Shown: piece by piece, positions 1 through 5,751 of the stretch
Layout: every line of letters starts with the position of its first letter
Position numbering within the stretch: position 1 is the stretch's first letter
Source of the DNA: Deltaproteobacteria bacterium
GTDB taxonomy: Bacteria > Myxococcota_A > JAADFL01
Reading direction: 5' to 3'
Length of the DNA: 12,672 nucleotides
Assembly: GCA_013152945.1 (NCBI GenBank)
Contig: JAADFL010000055.1
Location: forward strand, 1 to 12,672
Notes under the pieces: generated by a model
Told to the model about the DNA's origin: nothing
Seen by the model: the letters and a program-made list of their open reading frames with translations, nothing else
Databases searched by the model: none
Translations under genes and position numbers: made by a program

Positions 1-1940
1 CACGCCCAGCATGGATGAGGCGAAATGCAGTCCGTGGGTCTCAATGTTATACCCGAAGAAGACGGCACCAGACCCGGTGAATACAACAGGTTGCTGTCGT
101 GATTGTATACACGGTAGTAATACGTCCTGGCATCAGGTACAGTACTGGTGTCTGAAAAAGAAGTCGCATAGCTGTCTGCATCATAGTAAGCAACCTCCAC
201 AACAGGATCCGGGGAATCACAAACTTTCTGCCCAATCGAATAAGACACTCCGTCCACCGGTGTTGCACTTGTGCACCACTGGACCGGCGGCACTTCAGAG
301 CGCAAAACCAGGACCCCATTATGCACCGCAGGGTTGCCCCAATACAGGTCGACATTTCCCCCGGAGCCGGTCGTTCCTGTAAAATAACTCACATCAGGAG
401 GCCTCTCGGCTCCACCTGGTTCATTAACCACGTTCACAACAGCGTACGCACTCCCGTTATTGCCGCCTACTGTGGAAATATCGACCCTGAAATTGGTCAC
501 TGTTTCCGATCCCGGGGTGGTTGCCATCACCACTGTAAAAATCTTGTTACCGCCTGGAGGAATCTCCTCTGCCTGGCTTGGTGCATCGAAATCCATGAAA
601 AGTCCGAAAAAGCCGTCTGAACCTGACGGAGTCCAACCGGACAGGTCCAGCCTGGCCCAGTTTTCACTGGTCGTGTCAATGCTCCAACCGGTTTTGACAT
701 CAGGAGATATGGACACGTGGTTCACGTTGTATCCTCCGTTGTTATACACTGTAAATGCAATAACCTGGTCGGTTCCGCCCGTGTAAACGCTCGACGGGTC
801 CGCTTCTGCAACATACTCTGCAATTACGCCATAACCGGAGGTGGCAGTGTTCGTGGTCATGGTCCCTGATTCGGCTGTTGCCTGCCCCTGAAAAGCAAAA
901 TCCTGGCCAAGCGATCCTGTAACCTGGTAAGTCCAGGAAACAGACTCGCTCTGTCCCGGAGAAAGGCTGGCTATTGACGCAGGTACAGGCCCTGACACCA
1001 GTGTGCATACTGCAGAGCCCAGGCCCACGTCCACGTCAGCCGGAGGCTGGATATCCCTTACGATTGTTTGCCCGTTGTTCTTCACAACCATAGTGGCCTC
1101 GACATTCTCACCACTGACCACGGCTTCCGGATAAAGCGACATTGTAGCTGTCAGGTCTCCCACGAGCACCTGGGTCGATGCCTCTGCACCCGTTACGTCA
1201 ACCCCGTTTGCATCTGCCGACAAATCAACCTGGCCCGAACTCACGGCCTGGCAATTCCAGATAAAGTCGGCAATGCCACCTGACGGTATGTCCTGGCTTG
1301 CCGGGGTTGCGGAACAAGACACTACTCCTGGTGTTGATTCTTTCAAGTTTGATGGTGTCACTGTCTTGTCTGCAGTAGAGTCGTTCTTCACCGAAAGTTT
1401 TACCTCTACCTGACCTCCCACACCCAGGGTGACCGGCGTTGCCGTCATCGATGTATAAAGGCCTCTGACAAGAAACGATGGCGTAGGAGTCTGGGAAAAA
1501 GTCCCTGTCCCGCACGTACTGTCGTCGGCTGTAGAGGACCACACACTTTTCAAAGAATCTGTGGATCCTGTGGTCCACGTCAAGTGCAAAGTGAAATCAG
1601 CCGACTGGCCAGGGCTGATCTGGGCCCCTGATGCACAGTCGTTTACAGCCAATCTGACACGAATCAGGTTAAGAAAAGAAATGGGGAAAATATCTACAAC
1701 ACCCCATCCGGCCGGTGTATCCACGGACTGTATGGCATGTGCCCCCCTGAACCAAAGTTGAATATAGGAAATAGGATCCCCTGTACCTGTATTGACGGCC
1801 GTTACGGTCAATGGAGAAGGCTCACCCATCACAATGTAAGCATCAGGAGCAGTGGTCAGATCCCATGCATTCTGACCCCTGGCCATGCCGGAAACAAAAG
1901 CGAACGGGATCAATATCGACAAAAAGATCCTCTTACGCAT
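1..1940 (-). CDS. Secreted multi-domain beta-sandwich protein, partial (C-terminus beyond the window)
   Basis: The frame is open without a stop from the ATG at 1940-1938 to the window edge, giving 646 full codons. AGGAGG at 1953-1948, 7 nt upstream, supports this start. Residues 1-23 look like a Sec signal peptide: MRKR, then a hydrophobic run ILIPFAFVSGMA. The rest is rich in Thr, Ser, Gly and Val. It falls into roughly four Ig/CARDB/NEW3-like segments (about 28-155, 160-258, 262-370 and 375-505), each with phrases such as 'VEVKLSVKNDS', 'VEATMVVKNNG' or 'VIAFTVYNNGG' and a Pro-Gly-Gln/Gly turn. Residues about 513-632 resemble a fibronectin-III-like module, with 'VDLYWGNP' and 'TYYYRVYNHDSN'. 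Cysteines occur in likely pairs (102/143, 209/230, 556/574), which suits an extracytoplasmic protein. I infer a surface or periplasmic adhesin-like or scaffold role. No catalytic motif is visible, and the missing C-terminus may carry the functional domain. Confidence 0.85.
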   Translation of the reverse strand, partial: MRKRIFLSILIPFAFVSGMARGQNAWDLTTAPDAYIVMGEPSPLTVTAVNTGTGDPISYIQLWFRGAHAIQSVDTPAGWGVVDIFPISFLNLIRVRLAVNDCASGAQISPGQSADFTLHLTWTTGSTDSLKSVWSSTADDSTCGTGTFSQTPTPSFLVRGLYTSMTATPVTLGVGGQVEVKLSVKNDSTADKTVTPSNLKESTPGVVSCSATPASQDIPSGGIADFIWNCQAVSSGQVDLSADANGVDVTGAEASTQVLVGDLTATMSLYPEAVVSGENVEATMVVKNNGQTIVRDIQPPADVDVGLGSAVCTLVSGPVPASIASLSPGQSESVSWTYQVTGSLGQDFAFQGQATAESGTMTTNTATSGYGVIAEYVAEADPSSVYTGGTDQVIAFTVYNNGGYNVNHVSISPDVKTGWSIDTTSENWARLDLSGWTPSGSDGFFGLFMDFDAPSQAEEIPPGGNKIFTVVMATTPGSETVTNFRVDISTVGGNNGSAYAVVNVVNEPGGAERPPDVSYFTGTTGSGGNVDLYWGNPAVHNGVLVLRSEVPPVQWCTSATPVDGVSYSIGQKVCDSPDPVVEVAYYDADSYATSFSDTSTVPDARTYYYRVYNHDSNLLYSPGLVPSSSGITLRPTDCISPHPCWA

Positions 1941-1989
1941 GCTGTATCCTCCTGCCGGGCAAAAAGTCCGACCATGAATCGACTTCCAA

Positions 1990-2019
1990 TATATACCATA
2001 TTTTAATAAAAAATTTCAA
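1990..2019 (-). promoter_or_regulatory. Putative sigma70-type promoter for the large secreted protein
   Basis: Read on the minus strand, TTGAAA (2019-2014) is followed after 18 nt by TATATA (1995-1990), and TGG directly precedes that hexamer as an extended -10. The predicted start site is near 1983, which leaves a leader of about 43 nt before the ATG at 1940. The region is strongly AT-rich compared with the genes on either side. This is pattern matching only. Confidence 0.5.
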
Positions 2020-2059
2020 TGAATGTGCAACACCTCGGCACCTATCTAGACAAAGAAAT

Positions 2060-2080
2060 CCCCAGGCTCTTGGCTTGGGG
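2060..2080 (-). terminator. Candidate weak intrinsic terminator after the lipoprotein gene
   Basis: The minus-strand RNA would carry CCCCA and TGGGG arms around an 11-nt middle that can add two more pairs after one mismatch. The run ATTTCTTTG follows. It lies 47 nt past the stop of the 2127-2732 gene and before the promoter of the next minus-strand gene, where a terminator is expected. The stem is short and the T tract is interrupted, so the call is tentative. Confidence 0.35.
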
Positions 2081-2126
2081 ACAGGAGATGGGGAGACTGG
2101 AGGGTATGAGGCAAAAAGGCCGTAGC

Positions 2127-2732
2127 CTAGTTAAGATCGAACTCGAAAGTGCCTGCTTCTTGTCCATCCAGGAATACCAAGGCATTCCACGTTCCATTCA
2201 TGTGATATGTTTGAATCGCCGTGCCTCTCACTCTCAAGAGAGAGACAGTCAGTTCAGGATCCGCCTGTACTGTAAAATCAAGCTCATAGACACTATACAG
2301 GTTGTTATCGGGAGAGTACAACTCTATCTTCTGTTGATGAGCTTCACCTATGTCGAGCCCTTTGTAACCGGCCAGGAGGTAGATTCCCCTTGTGGAATCG
2401 ATTGTAAAGCCTTCCTTGCATTGGCTCAAGTCGGAACTCGAGGCCGCACATCCTGTGTACATCCCCTTCACAGCCCTGATGTTTCCAATTTCCACCTTGT
2501 CCGGCATAGTAAAATCGGATTCCCGTTGGATCGTGCCGCTAAAAGACTTGTTCGAGAGAAAGGCCTGCATCGCCGTATTGCCACTTGAACCTGCAACCTG
2601 GTCCAATCCTGTCAGCGCCCATGACCGGTTGTCATCCGGTTCTTGACCTCCGCAGCCCAGGGGCGCGACTATTAGCAAAAACATGGCTGCCAAGGACATT
2701 TTCGATGACTTTATTAATTGATTCAACATCAT
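2127..2732 (-). CDS. Small exported probable lipoprotein of unknown function (201 aa)
   Basis: I do not recognise the family. The start is set by the ATG at 2732-2730, preceded by GGAGG and a 6-nt spacer. A longer in-frame reading from 2786 has no such site and would bury the signal peptide. Residues 1-27 have Lys at 8 and 11, a hydrophobic stretch SLAAMFLLIVAPLG and Cys27, so it is probably a lipoprotein. The lipobox is atypical because Pro occupies position -3 (APLGC). The mature part contains further Cys residues in 'GMYTGCAASSSDLSQCKEG'. Alternating polar/hydrophobic segments end in 'GTWNALVFLDGQEAGTFEFD', which looks like the last strands of a beta sandwich. The gene is transcribed divergently from the Omp85-like gene and has its own promoter-like sequence. 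The function is unknown; an outer-membrane or periplasmic accessory role is only a guess. Confidence 0.8.
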   Translation of the reverse strand: MMLNQLIKSSKMSLAAMFLLIVAPLGCGGQEPDDNRSWALTGLDQVAGSSGNTAMQAFLSNKSFSGTIQRESDFTMPDKVEIGNIRAVKGMYTGCAASSSDLSQCKEGFTIDSTRGIYLLAGYKGLDIGEAHQQKIELYSPDNNLYSVYELDFTVQADPELTVSLLRVRGTAIQTYHMNGTWNALVFLDGQEAGTFEFDLN

Positions 2733-2815
2733 TGTCCGCCTCCCTTCGAGCCTGACACCACAAATAAGATGCACATGCCATGCCAAGCTTTCTCTTGGGT
2801 TATTTGCTTGATATT

Positions 2816-2824
2816 ATTATAACA
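2816..2824 (-). promoter_or_regulatory. Extended -10 promoter for the small lipoprotein gene
   Basis: On the minus strand the sequence reads TGT followed by TATAAT (TATAAT at 2821-2816), a perfect -10 hexamer with the extended TGn element. No -35 match is present: the corresponding position reads AAAAGG. The predicted start is near 2809, giving a leader of about 76 nt. A palindrome at 2846-2871 lies at about -37 to -62, where an activator could replace the missing -35 contact. Confidence 0.55.
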
Positions 2825-2845
2825 TTCATAGTCCGGCGCCTTTTA

Positions 2846-2871
2846 GGGCAGGGTTTGCCTATACCCTGTCC
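2846..2871. repeat. 9-bp inverted repeat in the divergent spacer (possible operator)
   Basis: GGGCAGGGT (2846-2854) and ACCCTGTCC (2863-2871) can pair over nine positions, with one G-T, around an 8-nt centre. No T tract follows on either strand, so it does not look like an intrinsic terminator. Its location just upstream of the minus-strand extended -10 promoter suggests a regulator-binding site or an RNA hairpin. Confidence 0.5.
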
Positions 2872-2891
2872 GGGTTCAAAAATACGACATC

Positions 2892-2926
2892 AAAAAAACA
2901 AGACATTGGGGCGGGAGTGTTTTTTT
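2892..2926. repeat. A-tract/T-tract inverted repeat around a G-rich core
   Basis: AAAAAAACA (2892-2900) and TGTTTTTTT (2918-2926) are perfect inverted copies of nine bases around a 17-nt G-rich centre. The low-GC stem would be weak as RNA. As DNA it would be intrinsically bent or an UP-element-like sequence. It sits upstream of the plus-strand gene that starts at 3013. Confidence 0.4.
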
Positions 2927-2929
2927 CTG

Positions 2930-2974
2930 TATCAGGTACATATACTACTTGTATTATCACACGTATTATCAGGT
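2930..2974 (+). repeat. Short direct repeats upstream of the Omp85-like gene
   Basis: GTATTATC occurs at 2951-2958 and again at 2963-2970, exactly 12 bp apart. TATCAGGT occurs at 2930-2937 and 2967-2974. Both TATTAT hexamers (2952-2957, 2964-2969) could be -10 elements for the plus-strand gene, but neither has a convincing -35. The region is therefore either a weak promoter, a regulator-binding array, or both. Confidence 0.35.
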
Positions 2975-3001
2975 CTGATTGCTATCGGCGGACTTAAAAT
3001 T

Positions 3002-3006
3002 AGGAG
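3002..3006 (+). promoter_or_regulatory. Shine-Dalgarno site that decides a TTG start at 3013
   Basis: AGGAG at 3002-3006 lies 6 nt before the TTG at 3013. No in-frame ATG is available until residue 87, past the signal peptide and inside the POTRA-like region, so the TTG start is well supported. Confidence 0.7.
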
Positions 3007-3012
3007 AGCTTA

Positions 3013-4806
3013 TTGTCGATCAGATTTATACAACCACACACCAAGCATGAAAGGCCATGCATCTTTTATTTTGCAATACTTTCGATACTATCGGCTACTT
3101 TTCTACAGGCTTTTGAAACAGCAAAAGCAGGTCAATACGAAGACGACCTTGCTGGAAATGCATTAAAGGAGACCTGCCTCGAAATCGAGGATTCCCCGGG
3201 TGGCAAGATTATCGAAGGGATCATACTGGTCAGGTATCCGGTTGTCGGTAAAAACGATCCATGGCCGAAGCTGTTGAACATGTTTCACGTGACGACCAGG
3301 GACAAAATAATTCGGCAAGAACTCCTGTTTCACGAAGGGGAGCGTTACGACGAATCCACGGTCAGGGAAAGCGCCAGGAACTTGAGGGCCATGCCTATGA
3401 TATTTTCCATGGTGAGAATCCTCGCAGTAAAAGGATCCGCTCCTGACAGGGTCCTGGTCCTGGTTGTTACCAAGGACTTGTGGAGCATCAGATTAAACAC
3501 CAATTTCAACTTTGGCGGTGGGGTGTTCAACTTCGTCTCTTTCCTTCCTACAGAGCAAAACCTGCTTGGCCTGAATCAACAACTCAGCCTGTACGCCAGG
3601 GTTGACAGAAAAGTGCTTACTTTCGGCCAGTTATACCGAGTGCCCAGGGTATTGGGCTCAAGAATAGCCATGAATGAAGCGTTTGCTTTGCGAATCAATC
3701 GCTTTGATGGCGACCTGGAAGGAGGGCTCGGCTGGCTTACTATAAGAAGGCCCCTTTTTTCATTGTCTTCCAGGTACTCGTGGGAAATCTCTTCTTACTT
3801 TGATACAGGAATCGAGAGATACTTTCAGGGCGCGACGCAAAAAGTAATAACCATCAACTACAAGGACCAATCGTACAAGTTCTATCACATGTATGATTAC
3901 GAGAAGATGGCTCTGGAAACACGGCTCGGCATCTCTTTCGGCCATGTTTTCAAGACTGATTTCTATTTTGGATATAGGGCAAAGTCCAACAAATACTGTT
4001 CGTCGAGCAGCCTCGATCATGTTCCTGCACCGGTCGCAGATGCATACAAAAAGATATCAATCCCGCCCAGAGACCAGGCAGGTGAGATTTTTGCGCGCAT
4101 CGCGTTTTTTGAGGCTAGATACTCAAGGCAGAGAAATATTGACACATATGGATTGACAGAAGATGTTCGCCTTGGCCCTTCACTGGTCATGGAGGCTGCC
4201 CATGCCTCTCCGGTTCTCGGCTTCGACCAGTATTCGGTCTCCTTGTCTGCCATCGGAGGATACAGGTTGCTCATTGGAAATAATATACTTTGGGTGGGGT
4301 TGTCGTATTCTGCCAGGTGGTGGCCTGACAGCGGTATGGAAGGCGCCCATTCCTTTTGGATAGACAGAAATCTCGAAGTGGAATTCGAGAATATTACGCC
4401 CATGCTGTTCGATTGGTTCAGAATCCTGTCCAGGATTCATTTTTCATCTATGGACTATAGCAGGTCTTTATCCATAATCTCGATCGGAGGAAACAACGGC
4501 CTGCGTGGTTTCCAATCAGACTTCAGAAGCGGAACAAGGGCTTTAAACATCAATATCGAGGTCCGATCAAGGCCGTTCATATTCAAAACTTTGCATTTCG
4601 GATTGGCCGCTTTTTATGATGCGGGAGATGCATGGATGCATGAGCTGGGCGATTCAATCCATTACAACCAGAGCCTCGGTATCGGAATCAGAGCCCTGTT
4701 CCCCCAATTCGATCGCGGCGTGGTGCGACTGGATTTTGGTTTTCCCCTGGGTGGCGGGTTCTCACTTGAACACATGGTAACCTTTTCCTATCTGCAGGCC
4801 TTTTGA
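3013..4806 (+). CDS. Omp85/BamA-superfamily outer-membrane barrel protein with one POTRA domain (597 aa)
   Basis: The protein starts at TTG with AGGAG 6 nt upstream. Residues 1-39 form a signal peptide with a hydrophobic core at about 17-34 and AKA just before the expected cleavage point at Gly40. Residues about 67-155 match a single POTRA domain: 'FHVTTRDKIIRQELLFHEGE', then a Tyr-Asp-Glu turn and a helix 'VRESARNLRAMPM', then paired beta strands. From about 158 on, alternating aromatic/polar strands form a predicted barrel. Residues about 493-501 read GGNNGLRGF, the lid-loop RGF signature of Omp85 proteins. The chain ends in Phe, as outer-membrane barrels usually do. The family inserts or translocates proteins or lipids at the outer membrane. 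With one POTRA this is not a standard BamA, which usually has five; it is closer in layout to short Omp85 proteins or the barrel half of patatin-type type Vd secretors. The next gene encodes a hydrolase. The substrate is unknown. Confidence 0.88.
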   Translation: MSIRFIQPHTKHERPCIFYFAILSILSATFLQAFETAKAGQYEDDLAGNALKETCLEIEDSPGGKIIEGIILVRYPVVGKNDPWPKLLNMFHVTTRDKIIRQELLFHEGERYDESTVRESARNLRAMPMIFSMVRILAVKGSAPDRVLVLVVTKDLWSIRLNTNFNFGGGVFNFVSFLPTEQNLLGLNQQLSLYARVDRKVLTFGQLYRVPRVLGSRIAMNEAFALRINRFDGDLEGGLGWLTIRRPLFSLSSRYSWEISSYFDTGIERYFQGATQKVITINYKDQSYKFYHMYDYEKMALETRLGISFGHVFKTDFYFGYRAKSNKYCSSSSLDHVPAPVADAYKKISIPPRDQAGEIFARIAFFEARYSRQRNIDTYGLTEDVRLGPSLVMEAAHASPVLGFDQYSVSLSAIGGYRLLIGNNILWVGLSYSARWWPDSGMEGAHSFWIDRNLEVEFENITPMLFDWFRILSRIHFSSMDYSRSLSIISIGGNNGLRGFQSDFRSGTRALNINIEVRSRPFIFKTLHFGLAAFYDAGDAWMHELGDSIHYNQSLGIGIRALFPQFDRGVVRLDFGFPLGGGFSLEHMVTFSYLQAF

Positions 4807-4855
4807 TTTTTGCCTTTTTACTGCAAGGTCATGTCATGCTATAGATATCCGGATA

Positions 4856-5740
4856 ATGTCGACTGCAGCGCTTTTTGCAAATGCGGAGGTAGAAAAGTTG
4901 CTTCAAGACAGGGACCTGCTCAAGATCAAGTCGTTACTGGACAAGCTACGTTATGAAATACGACGATTCCACCACCACACGTGGGGATACCTTCAGCTAA
5001 ACCTGCTGGGAAACAATGTCAACAGAAAGGAAATTTTCGATCATGGTTCTCACCCGGTGCTCCTCCTTCATGGATGGGTGGCAACCAGGAGGGTCATGTC
5101 ATTACTGGAAAGGAGACTGCGCCGTGACGGATACTCGGTATTCAGTGTCCACCTCGGCGGACTGTTCGATACATTCAACAGTGACGGAATCCCGAGGCTG
5201 GCTGAAGTGGTTGCGGGAAAGGTTGAAAAAATCAGGCAACGCCACGATCTGGGCAGGATATCCATAATTGGGCACTCAGAAGGCGGTCTTATTGCACGGT
5301 ACTATGTAAAGCGGTTGCGGGGGAACAGGAATGTCAGGACCCTGATAACTCTTGGCACGCCTCACAGGGGCACAATAATGGCATTTGCCGGCATCTTCAT
5401 CCTGGGCTTCTTGTCAAGAAGCATCTGGCAATTGACGCCCCTGTCCCCGTTCATTCGGGAAATGAAGAAAGGTCCATGGCCCAAAGATGTCAAGCTTGTA
5501 ACCATATTTTCCAGGGCCGACTGGATGTCGCCATACCCGAGTTGCATACTGGAAGAAAAACCCGGCGAACCGGTCAAGAATATTGAAGTGGAAAACGTGT
5601 CGCATGCCGAGCTGCTTTTCAGCAGAGCTGTGTACAATGCCGTCAAAAAAGAGCTTCCGCCTCCAAAGGAGCCTGCAGAAGCCTGGAGAGAACGAACGAT
5701 TTCATCCCCTGCGCTACAGGAAACACTGAATATCGATTGA
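4856..5740 (+). CDS. Alpha/beta hydrolase, lipase/esterase type (up to 294 aa)
   Basis: This is a serine hydrolase of the alpha/beta-fold superfamily. 'HPVLLLHGW' (66-74) gives the strand and HG oxyanion loop. 'IIGHSEGGLIARYYV' carries the nucleophile elbow with Ser141, and 'TLGTPHRGT' follows as in triacylglycerol-lipase/PGAP1-like proteins. Asp222 ('SRADWMSP') and His250 ('NVSHAELLF') fit the rest of the triad. It probably cleaves an ester or acyl chain, but the substrate cannot be read from sequence. No signal peptide is visible; the N-terminus is a charged helical stretch. The start is uncertain. The ATG at 4856 has no ribosome-binding site, while an in-frame TTG at 4898 (residue 15) has GGAGGT 7 nt upstream and would give 280 aa. 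The coordinates cover the longer option. It follows the Omp85-like gene by 49 bp and ends 11 bp before the next start, so all three are probably co-transcribed. Confidence 0.88.
   Translation: MSTAALFANAEVEKLLQDRDLLKIKSLLDKLRYEIRRFHHHTWGYLQLNLLGNNVNRKEIFDHGSHPVLLLHGWVATRRVMSLLERRLRRDGYSVFSVHLGGLFDTFNSDGIPRLAEVVAGKVEKIRQRHDLGRISIIGHSEGGLIARYYVKRLRGNRNVRTLITLGTPHRGTIMAFAGIFILGFLSRSIWQLTPLSPFIREMKKGPWPKDVKLVTIFSRADWMSPYPSCILEEKPGEPVKNIEVENVSHAELLFSRAVYNAVKKELPPPKEPAEAWRERTISSPALQETLNID
4885..4890 (+). promoter_or_regulatory. Strong Shine-Dalgarno inside the annotated hydrolase start region
   Basis: GGAGGT at 4885-4890, 7 nt before an in-frame TTG at 4898, has the same form as the site used by the gene at 7587. 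It makes 4898 a serious alternative start for the hydrolase. It could instead be chance, because the bases also encode Ala-Glu-Val. Confidence 0.45.
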
Positions 5741-5744
5741 GGAG
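5739..5744 (+). promoter_or_regulatory. Shine-Dalgarno site that sets the metalloprotease start at 5752
   Basis: GAGGAG overlaps the stop codon of the hydrolase and lies 7 nt before the ATG at 5752. This favours 5752 over the in-frame TTG at 5737 and implies translational coupling with the upstream gene. Confidence 0.7.
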
Positions 5745-5751
5745 AACCACC

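Noticed and set aside
2019-2588. A 189-codon open frame on the plus strand covering the minus-strand lipoprotein gene
   Set aside because: It has no Shine-Dalgarno or recognisable protein features, and the opposite strand has a clear signal peptide, ribosome site and promoter.
4017-4403. A 128-codon antisense frame inside the Omp85-like gene
   Set aside because: It has no ribosome site, signal or domain features, and the sense frame is strongly supported by POTRA and RGF motifs.
4787-4855. T-rich stretch after the Omp85-like gene as a terminator
   Set aside because: Only a 5-bp TGCAG/CTGCA pairing with a long loop is available, and the T runs lie inside that loop, not after it.
5737-5751. 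TTG at 5737 as the start of the TldD-family gene
   Set aside because: The GAGGAG ribosome site lies downstream of it and is correctly spaced for the ATG at 5752, which begins a typical signal peptide.
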